From Carpediemonas membranifera (taxonomy: Eukaryota; Fornicata): a DNA stretch of 64,000 nucleotides. The stretch lies in assembly GCA_019828565.1 (NCBI GenBank), contig JAHDYR010000062.1, positions 62,001 to 126,000 of the forward strand, given 5' to 3'. The translations under genes were made by a program, and so were the position numbers. Positions 20,646 through 30,203 of this stretch are shown here, one piece after another; positions within the stretch are counted from its first letter, which is position 1, and every line of letters starts with the position of its first letter. The notes under the pieces were generated by a model. That model made no database searches, was not told the DNA's origin, and was given only the letters and a program-made list of their open reading frames with translations.

Positions 20646-21875
20646 TCACAATGCCAGACTCGGATTCAGTGCCAGGAGGCTTTCCTTGCAGACCTGGCAA
20701 AATAAGAACCTGGCAACGGTTCCATCAATCGAGGTCTCCCACATGGCCACACCGCATGGCTTGCAATACCAAGATTTGCACATGTTGCAGAAGAAAGAGT
20801 CCCTTCCCTTTGACGATTTGATCTTAGCCTTGCAGCGGGTGCATTCAGAAGCAGCAGCACAATCCGGACACGTGAAATTGGTAATGGCCTTCTTCCCATT
20901 GCTGAGCCACCTCACGCACCTCCCATGGTAGTAGCGGTTGCATGATCCGCACTGGGCGAAGTCAGTTTCGTTCTCCGGATTGCCCAACCAATCCGGGGAA
21001 GTGCAATGCCCGCAGCAAAATGCTAGTTGACGCATAAACATATCGAAAGAAATCAGCGGACCTGTCTTCTCAGCAATGCTGACATCACTGTCATCACTGT
21101 CATCAGCAGTAGGACGCTTCAGCTCTTGCTGATGTGCCATATCGAACTTTCGTTCACCAACAACGTATTGGTGAAGATCCTGGATCATTTGGTGTTGGAC
21201 CGAAGGATTTGTCAGAGAAGAGTCACGAGCGGGAGTCTTCGCATCTCTTTCAGTCTTAATGGATCCAAGAAGGCTGTTATCGTTGAGCAGTGACTCAGAT
21301 TTGATTGGAGACGCAGGAAAGCTGGGTTCATCTCCCCTCAGCCTTTTGGTCTGCACGCTTTGCTTGTGATATCTTTGCCTGGCATCAAGAAGTAGACCTG
21401 TCGGGAAGATGAACTTCATCTTCTTCAGGTTCTCGATGTCCATATCAGGGGCGTTGGCTAGTCTGAGGACATTCGCCATCTCCTTCATGAAAACTGACAG
21501 ATCCTTGGCGCTAGGCTTCTCTTTCGGCGTCAACTGGTGGTAGATGATCGGCTTAGTCTTGGTGTAACCGAGCTTATAACCCAAATCTCTCGCCCAGTCT
21601 AGCAACCCCTTCTCGTTGAAGTTCTTCTTCTTCAAAGCAACAAAACCACCGTACACAGGGACAAGCAAGTTCGACACGACAGTGTTATAGGCCGATAACA
21701 CGGAGTCTTTGGGCATTCCCAGTGAGAGGCCACTGTCTACGTCGATATCATCGACAATGACAAAGAAGCATGTCAACATGGCCCGAAAAGTGATCTTTGA
21801 AAGATTTGTAGTAAGATCATGACCAGTGAACGCGCGATAGGTTCCAGGAGACTTCTTTTTCGGCACTTGCTTCAT
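20646..21875 (-). CDS. PHD-finger protein with tandem zinc modules
   Basis: 409 residues, intact. The N-terminal half (about 1-170) is of unknown fold and the middle is charged and Ser-rich. A C4HC3 PHD finger has C288, C291, C309, C312, H317, C320, C336 and C339. A second cysteine cluster follows at once (C345, C348, C363, C366, C371, C374, C393, C396), a treble-clef or RING-like module. PHD fingers read the N-terminus of histone H3, above all the state of K4. In the same element a protein begins with the H3 N-terminus, so this is a plausible reader of it. ATG at 21875; divergent from the small gene at 21929. Confidence 0.85.
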   Translation of the reverse strand: MKQVPKKKSPGTYRAFTGHDLTTNLSKITFRAMLTCFFVIVDDIDVDSGLSLGMPKDSVLSAYNTVVSNLLVPVYGGFVALKKKNFNEKGLLDWARDLGYKLGYTKTKPIIYHQLTPKEKPSAKDLSVFMKEMANVLRLANAPDMDIENLKKMKFIFPTGLLLDARQRYHKQSVQTKRLRGDEPSFPASPIKSESLLNDNSLLGSIKTERDAKTPARDSSLTNPSVQHQMIQDLHQYVVGERKFDMAHQQELKRPTADDSDDSDVSIAEKTGPLISFDMFMRQLAFCCGHCTSPDWLGNPENETDFAQCGSCNRYYHGRCVRWLSNGKKAITNFTCPDCAAASECTRCKAKIKSSKGRDSFFCNMCKSWYCKPCGVAMWETSIDGTVARFLFCQVCKESLLALNPSLAL

Positions 21876-21928
21876 TTCGTTCGATATGTTTATAACGTAA
21901 ATGAATTATGTAAAGGGTGTCACTGAGA

Positions 21929-22294
21929 ATGAAACCAATGAAACCACATCTAGAAACGCCTGAGGGAGCTGCATCACAAGTGGTCAGCATTTCATCGGAC
22001 ATTATGCGCGGAATTGGCATTGTTGAAGAAATTCAAAGCCGCTTTTGTTTAGATAGTCGCTTGGAATCAATATGCAGATCAATAATGGCAGAAACAGGCA
22101 AAATGAAGGCAATTGGTGCTGCTTATGTTTATGACTACAACAAAGACTCATTAAAGCAGCACGAGTACATTTCATTTGGAGAAGTGCTCAGTTTGACGAA
22201 TACCGTGTGGACATCTGTAACTCATCTCAGACTGATCTTAGAGCTCCCAAAGCGGAGACTGAGAACAGTTCTCGCCATACAATGTCAGGGATGA
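21929..22294 (+). CDS. Small protein of unknown function (121 aa)
   Basis: An open frame beginning MKPMKPHLETPEG, or four codons earlier at 21917. It is divergent from the PHD-type gene with a spacer of about 50 bp and convergent with the coiled-coil gene. The alternation of strands throughout the element supports it being real. No domain recognised. Confidence 0.5.
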   Translation: MKPMKPHLETPEGAASQVVSISSDIMRGIGIVEEIQSRFCLDSRLESICRSIMAETGKMKAIGAAYVYDYNKDSLKQHEYISFGEVLSLTNTVWTSVTHLRLILELPKRRLRTVLAIQCQG

Positions 22295-22362
22295 CCTGAT
22301 ATCTCTATTTCGCGGTTGCTTGTTCCGCCCTGTCGCCGTGCCCATTTACTTCAACTGCTCCA

Positions 22363-23979
22363 CTAGCATGAACGCCCTTCCAGGGGAAACTCCAGCTTCT
22401 CTCCCTGTGTTACACGAGCTTTTGTCTTCTTCTCTCGAGAGTGCTGTGCGATGATAGCCTTCATCTCAGGCGTAAGACCGAGGTCTAGGGGTGGGACCGT
22501 TATGAACTTCTGGCCCCCGTACCTCATCATGGTGCTATTGATCCGAGTCCACAAAGCTCCAGCCACATTGTTCCTCTGGAACAGTTCCATCAAGGCAGCG
22601 AGAGCAACGTAGCGGTCAAGCTCGATTGTTGCCTCCTCGGCGCGCCTGATAAGCTCCGCCCAGTTGTCTTCGAGTTCATCGGCGAGTGCTTCAAGCCCAG
22701 CCTCACTCGCGCGTGCCAACTCTGCTTGAGTAAACTGATGGATCGCCTGATCCTCGCCCTTCTGCTGACCTAACTCAGCTTCTAGTCTCTTCTGGGACTC
22801 CTCAGAATCTCTGTTAGCCTGTTCAAGCGCCTCCCTCGCCTCCCTCTCCTCAGCAAGCCGTTTCATCAAGGGCTCGTACTGCTCCAACAAGCGCACAGAC
22901 TCGGGTACATCATCAAGGCCTGCAATGGTGTCGTCTAGCTGTGCTAAGCTGTGATTAAGCAGGGACACTGGCTCGCGGACGTCATGATCGGCCTCTGCAT
23001 CAACATCGTAAACCGTCTGGAGACCAACGGTGTCTGTGTCGTCCACATCGGACTCTACTTCGACGTCTTGATCAGTCTGGGGCAAAGGAACGCCGTCACC
23101 CTGCATGGCGGCCGGTTCAGCGTGGCCATCGGACTCGTCCTCGTCAGTGTCGGAAAATTCCACGGCGTCGCTGGCGGGTGGTGTCACATATGCATGCCCT
23201 GTATCTTGCGCATAGGATGCAGTAACGAGTTCAAGCGAGTGTATGGCTTCCTCGCGGTCATTCCTTGCCTGAATAGCTTCGGCGGCTGCCTTGGCAACAT
23301 CTCGACGCAACCGCTCAAGCTGGGCTGATGTCACATCGCTTCCCGGATCATTCTTGCAACCAGAAAGAATGTCCTCGTAGGGGGAATGCACGCGGCGGGC
23401 CTCGACAGTGCCCTCAGGGGCGACGAAGAGAGCGCGAAGGATCAGGTTGACTTGATCTGGAAGAAAGAGACGGCCTGTTCCTTCTAGATGAATAGAGCCA
23501 CGATGTGACGGCATGACAGCCTCGCGGTTATCCTCAAAGGTGATCGCTGATCCGGTGTAGTGGTCAAAAAACTGCTTCCGCACGATTTCAACCTGATCAT
23601 CCTCCATAAACAAGCCTGCAGGAACCTTAGACAGCTCGGGCCGGGCAAGGTCGTCACTAATGGCCATGAGCTCGGGAAGGGAAGCCTTGTTGATGAGATC
23701 CATTAGTGAAACTCGGCCAGCGAGACCAAACACATCACGAATCTCGTCAATGACGATGTTATCGACCAGCGCGCATCTCAGGGCTGTCTTCGTTATCACT
23801 TTGTGCTCCTTGAGGTGCTCCAAGCGGCTCTTATTCGTCCGGAGTGCGAACCATCTCTCGAACATACTCTTATCTGCTCGAATAGCCTTACGCTCTTGAC
23901 CAGGTGCAGCAGAAGCAATCCTAACGGTCTTCTCATGATGCTCACGAATCCAGCTGCGTAGAATAGTGATATCTAGCAT
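22363..23979 (-). CDS. Acidic coiled-coil protein (538 aa)
   Basis: An intact frame from the ATG at 23979. Residues 1-200 look globular and basic. A helical segment follows, then an acidic linker rich in Asp and Glu (about 260-340), then a long predicted coiled coil (about 345-450, EEREAREALEQANRDSEE). The C-terminus is mixed. The stop is TAG, followed by TGA four codons later. No family recognised. The acidic linker could bind histones or basic tails, but this is only a guess from composition. Confidence 0.65.
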   Translation of the reverse strand: MLDITILRSWIREHHEKTVRIASAAPGQERKAIRADKSMFERWFALRTNKSRLEHLKEHKVITKTALRCALVDNIVIDEIRDVFGLAGRVSLMDLINKASLPELMAISDDLARPELSKVPAGLFMEDDQVEIVRKQFFDHYTGSAITFEDNREAVMPSHRGSIHLEGTGRLFLPDQVNLILRALFVAPEGTVEARRVHSPYEDILSGCKNDPGSDVTSAQLERLRRDVAKAAAEAIQARNDREEAIHSLELVTASYAQDTGHAYVTPPASDAVEFSDTDEDESDGHAEPAAMQGDGVPLPQTDQDVEVESDVDDTDTVGLQTVYDVDAEADHDVREPVSLLNHSLAQLDDTIAGLDDVPESVRLLEQYEPLMKRLAEEREAREALEQANRDSEESQKRLEAELGQQKGEDQAIHQFTQAELARASEAGLEALADELEDNWAELIRRAEEATIELDRYVALAALMELFQRNNVAGALWTRINSTMMRYGGQKFITVPPLDLGLTPEMKAIIAQHSREKKTKARVTQGEKLEFPLEGRSC

Positions 23980-24432
23980 CTTTTCCAAAATTTCACAGCA
24001 ATGCAGTGTTATTTTCAGAGTGAATATTTTGTTCTTTCGAAATAAGATGCAGGAAGAGCTTTAGTATATAGCACGTACGACTGAAGGCATTTTAAGCATG
24101 TTTATAGCATGTATATGCAGGTAGTTGATTGTAGGTACTGTCAAAATTTTCTGTTTACGCAAAGCAATATAAATATGCCAATTCATCACGTAAAACTTCT
24201 GGAGCCGTGTTCAGACAGTCAGAGAACCCACCATACCGCTTTTCAGCCAGAATAGACTCAACCCTAATTTTGCTTTACGTATATCTCGGTAAATAGACTC
24301 GAACGATATGTAAAAATCTTGGATCCGTCCTAACATATCAAATACTACACATATACCAAGTTTCAGCCAAATCCAAGCCGAGAAGATCACCCCCGTCAAG
24401 CCCATGGACAATGGTAGGTCAGCGTGGTTTTG

Positions 24433-24500
24433 GCGAAAATAACAGTGCATTGCTGTATTCCAAATGTATGACTTATAGTGCAATGCACTGTTATTTTCGC
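24433..24500. repeat. Perfect-stem hairpin
   Basis: GCGAAAATAACAGTGCATTG and CAATGCACTGTTATTTTCGC are exact complements around a loop of 28 nt. Confidence 0.85.
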
Positions 24501-24539
24501 AGAGCCGAACTTGGACGTGGCCAGAAACTGACATCGCTG

Positions 24540-24590
24540 AAAAGCTCAGAGACGTCGTTATATCATCTATAACGGCATCTCTGAGCTTTT
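24540..24590. repeat. Hairpin
   Basis: AAAAGCTCAGAGA...CGTTATA and TATAACG...TCTCTGAGCTTTT form about 22 pairs around a loop of only a few bases. Confidence 0.8.
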
Positions 24591-24876
24591 AAGCACAGTT
24601 TCATCCTGACGTGGAGATTGATGCTTGATAAATTGAAGAATCGACTAGGAGAGCTCTACGCTTGCATGCAGCCTTCTATTAGGTTGTTGATGTTGGTTAT
24701 ATGCTTCTTTTTCGTTCTCGATGCGTGTGGATGAGTATTCTGTTGCAAGATTCATTTTGATGGACTGATGTTGGTTATAGAGGATAAAGGCACCAGAATG
24801 GATCATATGCATGCTATAAACCGTTCTGTGCCGTTGGTCGGACGGCTTCAGAAGTCATTGTATAGAAGGAGATCGT

Positions 24877-25200
24877 TTAATGGTCATCACATACATCATG
24901 GTATTGCGGGGAATCATGGTAGTGAGGTGATTCGATTTCGAGACTCGGTGGTGAACTGCGGACAGGAGATGGAGGCGGACTTACAACAGGCGTGGCGGGG
25001 GCTGGCGTTGAAGGCGGAGTGGGGGATGGAGACGGGCACGGAGATGGATACGGCGAGCTGTACGGCATACACCTTACTGGAAGCGGCATCTCCGGCCACT
25101 TGACGAACCTGCACCGCCGGGCAGTTAAATCTTCAGGCCTCTTCTTGTTCCGTTTTAGTTTCGTCATCGCTCTGTGCAGAACAAGACGCAATTTTCGCAC
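24877..25200 (-). CDS. Doubtful Pro/Ser-rich small protein
   Basis: A 107-codon frame with a basic start (KLKRNKKRPEDL) and a Pro-Ser-Thr repeat (PYPSPCPSPSPTPP). It lies downstream of the kinase relic on the same strand. The biased composition may simply reflect GGxGAT repeats in the DNA. Low confidence. Confidence 0.2.
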   Translation of the reverse strand: MRKLRLVLHRAMTKLKRNKKRPEDLTARRCRFVKWPEMPLPVRCMPYSSPYPSPCPSPSPTPPSTPAPATPVVSPPPSPVRSSPPSLEIESPHYHDSPQYHDVCDDH

Positions 25201-25300
25201 AACATTTACGTATTTACCCAGTTATGTGTCGGTATATGTTCAAACCACGGCCAGGCCCCACCGGGGGTGAGTGTTGGGCATGCGCCGGTGTTCTTAGGAC

Positions 25301-26050
25301 TCATGGTTTCGAGTTCAATGCTACGACCCTTTCGAATCGCATCTCTAAACTTTTCCTCCAGGACCCCAGTTGGCAGCAGTCGACCATTCTCTTTCGCTGA
25401 TCTACAGAGAGTAAGACCTGTTCAGTGTCATCTAACAGAAGCGGACTCGGCTTGGCGACGCATTCATGCACGCGCATGATGACCTTGAGCTTGTCAAGAC
25501 ATTCGGCAGCAGTGGGACGCTTCGTTGGGTCGAAGTGGAGCATCTGCATTGCCAGGTCGTACATTCCGAGGCAAGTGGGTGGCGTTGTGCCGCGAATCGG
25601 TAGTGCAGAGTTCACGTTCACGAAGTTGAGACAATCTCTGAGCGGTTCGAGTGTCTTACGTGACAACTGCAACTGCCCACCATAGAAGTGGCACCAGTTC
25701 AGCAAGCTACCAAGCTTCAGCATCTTATTCTTCTTCTTGTTGTCGATCTGCGCCATGTCAGTCACCTTCGCGGCAAAGGGGGACTTGGGGAGACCGTAAA
25801 AGAGCAATGACTACACCGCACGAGTAAATGTCGGAGGCAGGTGTGACGACATGAAGAACAGGCGGGAAGAGCCGATGCAGTCATGCGCGTATGCTTGGAG
25901 GTCTCGTATGGCGCTCGTTGACGGCGGAATGACCGAACACGAACACACTTTGAACATTTCTGGGGGTAAATACCCATGCGTGCCGCGATATTCGGATGCC
26001 GATTTCAGTTCTATGGCCCAGTTCTCGTCGCGACAAGCCGGCTTCGTCAT
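25301..26050 (-). pseudogene. Truncated CDC7-like kinase relic
   Basis: Only the activation segment and C-lobe remain: RGTHGYLPPEMF near 25980, CGVVIALLFYG at a frame break near 25807, and YDLAMQMLHFDPTKRPTAAE near 25530. The intact kinase at 30204-31457 has the same landmarks (GTPGFIPPEL, CGVIVLMM, YDLAMGMLSYNPEDRP). ATP-binding lobe and HRD motif are absent. It is a decayed duplicate, divergent from the SET-like gene. Confidence 0.8.
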
Positions 26051-26221
26051 AGCAGAACTTCTTCATCAACGAAGTCTGTGCAGGATATGATTGAAATGAT
26101 TGAAAAGAAACAGCCTGACATAAGACCCACCCAACCTTACATGGGTCATTGAAGGGTTGTGTGCCACGCTCTTGGTGCTGTGTCATTGCTGCGTATAAAC
26201 TGCTGGTATAAACTGCGTAGA

Positions 26222-27067
26222 ATGCAGCAAGAAAGTGGAACTGTCAACTTTTGCTGCGATTGCTTTCCGGAAGAGCTTGCGCGTCGTGTCTATGCAAATT
26301 GGGCGGACATGGGCGAAGCCGCGATGAAGATAGACGCCTTGCCTTTCGATGATGACCAAATTGTCGAGCTTGACGGCCAATCGCTCATTTCTCTGAAGTG
26401 CAGCACATGCATGGTGTCAAAGGGCGATGACATGATGTATGGTTTGGTCACGGCTGGCGATGTTGATGAGGGAGAAGTGCTCGGGATTGCCAAGGGTGTT
26501 CTTAGCGATCAGCCTTCTCGGATTCAGCTATCGTCACAGCTGCACCTCATGACTCCTGATGAAGCATGCGTCAACAAGCTTTGCCATCATTCGGCTGCTG
26601 GCAACTGCAGGTTTGCCCTATTCAAGGTGGATAAGAAGCCGATCTGCTTCTTGGTTGCCACCAGCAAGATCCCAAAGGACAAGGTCATCCTTGAAGGTGG
26701 CGGCACTGACGATAATGTCTTTGTCGTGGTTAAGCATGCGAGGAATCGTGATGTACCGAAGGACGTGAAGCACTCAATTTCTCGCGTGGTCCAGGAGGAT
26801 GCAGAGAAGGCGAAGAAGTTAGATGTAATGAAGTCGAAGAAGAAGGCGAAGGCAAAGAAAAAGGAAGCAGACATGACGGAGGAGGAGAAGTACAGATTAG
26901 AGCAGAAGAAGCTAAGAAAAGCATGCGCCAATGGGAGCTGGGAGCCTTCTAAGAAGAAGAAGACGACTGTGAAGAGAAAGGGTACCAAATCGAGGTTGAC
27001 GAAGAAGGACAAGGTGGCCATGACGCACAATGCGAAGACGTTGGACGAGTTCCTTAAACTGTTTTAA
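26222..27067 (+). CDS. SET-like domain protein with basic C-terminus (281 aa)
   Basis: Cys pairs occur near the start (CCDC at 11-14, CSTC at 60-63). Residues about 72-160 follow the order of a SET methyltransferase: GLVTAGDVDEGEVLGIAKG (first strands), VNKLCHHSAAGNCRF (place of the INHSCxPN pseudoknot motif), and FLVATSKIPKDKVIL (place of the strand plus GEEL motif). The usual C-terminal catalytic Tyr is not obvious, so activity is uncertain. Residues 195-265 are very Lys-rich, suited to DNA or nucleosome binding. SET proteins methylate histone lysines. This gene is convergent with the H3-tail gene 89 bp away, a suggestive pairing. Call based on motif order only. Confidence 0.5.
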   Translation: MQQESGTVNFCCDCFPEELARRVYANWADMGEAAMKIDALPFDDDQIVELDGQSLISLKCSTCMVSKGDDMMYGLVTAGDVDEGEVLGIAKGVLSDQPSRIQLSSQLHLMTPDEACVNKLCHHSAAGNCRFALFKVDKKPICFLVATSKIPKDKVILEGGGTDDNVFVVVKHARNRDVPKDVKHSISRVVQEDAEKAKKLDVMKSKKKAKAKKKEADMTEEEKYRLEQKKLRKACANGSWEPSKKKKTTVKRKGTKSRLTKKDKVAMTHNAKTLDEFLKLF

Positions 27068-27155
27068 CCTTTATGTCTCTTCAGCCCGCAGAGACGCCTT
27101 CGAATAGTGGGGTTTAGAGGCGCGCTGATCGAGTCAATGGTCAACAATTGCATCT

Positions 27156-28013
27156 TTACACTGTAGAGAACATACCGAGCTCTCTTAAAAACTGGTAAAT
27201 CTCAACCTCCATCTCTTGACGAGCAATCTGCCGTTCTTCAGTCATGGAAAGATGGTTGCGAAGCTTCTTTCTCTCATCAGACGGCATTGTCAGGCAAGCT
27301 TCGTCGTAGGTGGCATTGCTCGTGGACAGGATAAAGAAATCAGCATTGATCGCTTCAGGGGAGAAGCAGGAGACAATCTTGTTCCAAGGGAGGTTTGGAA
27401 ACACCTTCGCCAGGTGTTCGCGCAAGGCAGCGCGAAGATTGGTCGAGAAAAACTTCTCGTCACTGCGAGGAAGGCAGTACTTGGAGAATTTCTTCGTATC
27501 CTTCAGCTTCAGGAACCGACGCTGTTCTTCAGGATCCAGGCGAGCATGTGGCACATCTGGCGTTGCGTCAAGAGCAACCGCTAAGGTGTCAAGCAGTGTC
27601 TTCATATCTTCTGTCGCAGCAGTCTCAGGGTCAACGCTGCGGAAGGCATGCAGCGCTGATTGGTAAGCAGCTTCTGCCCGCGCTGCCACCTCGTCCTTCC
27701 TCGATGGGTTCATGTGGACAGACTCGGACTCAGTGTTGAATGCAAGTCGGAAACCAGCTCGTGTTGAATTCTTGACCATCTGCTTGAAGTTGTGCGCCTC
27801 CGTCTTCTTGATGCACGACAGAATAGTTTCTTGGATATCAGCATCAGCCTTTTGCAGGACTGCCGTGCAATTCTCCAACGCGGCCTGAGACAACGGCTTG
27901 TAGGTGCGGTACGACGAAGTATTCGCTCTCCGCGCAGCTATCGCTGCTAACTGCTTGCGAGGCGCCTTTCCACCTTGCGTAGGCCGGCGAGCCGTTTGCT
28001 TTGTTCTAGCCAT
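27156..28013 (-). CDS. Protein with histone H3-like N-terminal tail (285 aa)
   Basis: An intact frame whose first residues after Met are ARTKQTAR-RPTQGGKAPRKQLA, almost the canonical H3 tail. Compared with H3: R2, T3, K4, K14, R17 and K18 kept; K9 to R, S10 to P, K23 to I, K27 to R, S28 to A, with one extra Gln in front of the GGK. RTYKPLSQAALEN resembles the start of the alpha-N helix. Beyond this there is only faint likeness to the H3 fold (NFKQMVKN and AEAAYQSALHAF can be placed on helices 1-2), and about 170 extra residues follow (Glu/Lys-rich helices). Ala after Met favours Met removal, exposing the proper tail end. Too long and diverged for a nucleosomal histone, so more likely a tail mimic or an H3-derived effector. 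Divergent from the caspase/OTU gene. Confidence 0.85.
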   Translation of the reverse strand: MARTKQTARRPTQGGKAPRKQLAAIAARRANTSSYRTYKPLSQAALENCTAVLQKADADIQETILSCIKKTEAHNFKQMVKNSTRAGFRLAFNTESESVHMNPSRKDEVAARAEAAYQSALHAFRSVDPETAATEDMKTLLDTLAVALDATPDVPHARLDPEEQRRFLKLKDTKKFSKYCLPRSDEKFFSTNLRAALREHLAKVFPNLPWNKIVSCFSPEAINADFFILSTSNATYDEACLTMPSDERKKLRNHLSMTEERQIARQEMEVEIYQFLRELGMFSTV

Positions 28014-28110
28014 CGTCTTCTGAATGCAGAATTATATGCAATACATTTCTCACATAAAGCTGCTTTAAAGTGCGATGCCATTTTCTCACCCTCAATTTGG
28101 CATTGGCGTC
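28014..28110. promoter_or_regulatory. Bidirectional promoter between H3-tail and caspase/OTU genes
   Basis: 97 bp separate the two start codons. It holds TTTAAAGTGCG (also upstream of the kinase at 31482-31492) and GATGCCATTTTCTC followed by CAATTTGGCA, shared with the spacer at 18786-18909. Confidence 0.55.
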
Positions 28111-29755
28111 ATGAACGACGATCAGACATTTTTCAATGCAATGGGGTGGAGAAATCGATATCTGGATGGATCAAAGCTGTTTGAATGTGTCTGTGGGGAC
28201 ATCAGTAGCGAAACACGCAACGTCGGTTTTCCCTCGCCATCCCGACGTCACAAGTGCACCCGTACTGCACTGGCGCTGAAGAATACACGTGTCCTCATCG
28301 TGTTCGAGCCAACCTATGGGTTCGTTGCTGGAGATAGCAGGCAGTTTTCGATTGATGAATCTGTCTCCATTGGAGGGCACGCAGAACGCATTCGTCAGAT
28401 CTTTGCGGCAATGCATAGCGAGTATACGGTTATCGAGACGGCCCAGTTCGAGAACGAGGACGATTTTGAGGCGAAAATCAAGGAATTCGGCAAGCTGTAT
28501 GGTGACTATGAGACTTTTTTTCATTATCACTGGTCACTCGGACTCTGATGGTCGGTTTGTGGTCGATGCCCGCACGATACCAGCCATCTGGACAACTGCC
28601 TTCGACTTCATCGAGGCAATTCTGAAGAATTATGAGAGTCATGTCTGCAAGTTCGCCCGAATCATGGGTGTGTATATTGCCGCCTGCCAGTCTTCCGCCC
28701 GTGACCCACGGCCGATCTTTCAGTTGTATTCTGGCAAGTTCAAGTTCACAATGCAACGGTGTGTGGTGCTTTTGACACCAGATGAGCTACCCGCCGTCGA
28801 ACTTGCCGCCCATGACGCCACGTGGCTCATCAGAATCATGACTCAGCCAGATCACCTCCATGAGATCGCGCAATTCTGGTTCTGGATGTCCAAGCTCTCG
28901 TACATGAAGCGAAGAGTCATTATCGCAAGACCTGACGGTTGTGCAAAAGCGAAGATCGTATCGGAGGAAGACGCAAGACTCCCGCCGCGTTGTTATCCTT
29001 TGCTTAACAAGGTTTACCGGCCTGCGTACCCGAACTTCGATTCCACTGCTAAGATCGTCGACTTTCGCTCTCTGCTCTTGATCAAGTCTGAACACGAGTC
29101 ATCTGTGGCCATTGAGTCTCACATCAACAATATGATTGAGAAGAAAGAGATTCCAATCGGCACCAGCGGTCAGCCACAGTCCTTCGTTGAGGAAATTGTG
29201 AATGGGTTGAAGTCATGGAGGAAATACTCGACACACCGTGATGGCAGCTGTGTTGCGCACTGCTGTTGCATGATTAGGGACGGCCATTTCCGGGATATGA
29301 CCACCCTGACCCACAGAACAGATCTTGAGGCAGCCATGGCTTTGCGTGCCGAGCTGGTGGAAAGCCGGGTGAAGCGGACGGCTCTGACGGAGGATTCCGC
29401 TAAGGCAGAACTGTTTTCCAAGATGGGCTGGCTTACCGATGATGCTGTGCGAGAGTTTTCCATGATCTACATGCGTAATGTCATCATGGTGTGCAACAAC
29501 GGTAATAATTCTACAGTGATATTGTTCACACATGGTCACCAGTTTTGGGGTTTGTACCCTTCTGGCGACTCAGCTGCTGATCGTTGTGAGAATTTCCAGG
29601 TGTTCTGTTCCAGACATGGCATTACCCACTTTATTCTGCTCCAGGACGACCATGCGGAACTTGTCAGTCTCCCAGAGGGTATCAAAAGAAAAGCGCAAAT
29701 ACAGGAAGGCGCTCCGTCATCCACAAGTAGACAAAAAGATGATGAGAGTGATTAA
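28111..29755 (+). CDS. Caspase-like plus OTU-like double protease, one frameshift
   Basis: The product is about 547 residues if one base in the T7 run at 28515-28521 is extra. Around that point the two frames give DYETFF and IITGHSDSDGRF, which together make the His strand of a caspase/metacaspase fold. The Cys is in YIAACQSSARD (cf. DACxS), and the preceding strands fit (TRVLIVFEPTYG, HAERIRQIFAAM). The C-terminal part has an OTU core: HRDGSCVAHCC with Asp and Cys, and FTHGHQFWGLYP with the His. Caspase-like enzymes cleave after specific residues; OTU enzymes remove ubiquitin. The frameshift in a homopolymer may be a consensus error. Family calls rest on motifs; the caspase part is the less certain. 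Confidence 0.65.
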
Positions 29756-30203
29756 CAGTAAGTACAAGATAGAAGCAAAGAAAGTAGTGTAAAGATCATT
29801 CTGGAAGCGCCTTCCACATATTCCTCAGCGGCCGCCAGCTGCTTTTTGCCGGTAGAGTTCCAGGCCATATCGTCCGGTCGGGTCTTCTGCCTGGGTACTA
29901 CAGGAACGAACACTGTATCACAGCCACCCCACTCCAGTTCGATTCGAGCGTCTACTGGACTGATTTTTCGGTTTTAGTGTAAACAACTGGGTATTGTCTA
30001 TAAAGCCAGCGCAAGGCTGCAGCACGGGAAACAAGCTCAGTCCGGGGTCAGAATCCAAGCACCATAAATTTCTTTCTTTCTTTCTTTTCTTTTCAAGGCT
30101 GCAGCATATCTCCTTTATATCTGGTCGAGTATGCGGCCTCATCTCTTTCTTTGAAGGTGAATGCGATCATCCCATGGTAGTGAGGTGATTCGATACTGGG
30201 CGG
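29756..30203. other. Spacer with a short dispersed repeat
   Basis: 30030-30095 (AGTCCGGGGTCAGAATCCAA, then CACCATAAATT and a CTTT microsatellite) recurs in reverse orientation at 44710-44760. It looks like the 3' tail of a LINE or SINE inserted between the caspase/OTU and kinase genes. Confidence 0.55.

Larger units (their letters stand above)
23980..25300. other. Non-coding region with hairpins
   Basis: The largest gap between genes in the element. Two strong hairpins lie at 24433-24500 and 24540-24590. A 21-bp string (ATGGTAGTGAGGTGATTCGA...) near 24916 recurs near 30174, in each case a few hundred bases or less downstream of a kinase gene, which suggests a duplicated kinase unit. Confidence 0.5.

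Noticed and set aside
27156-28013. Simple pseudogene of a host histone H3
   Set aside because: The frame is intact for 285 codons, the rest of the protein is not an H3 copy, and it sits in a compact array of element genes.
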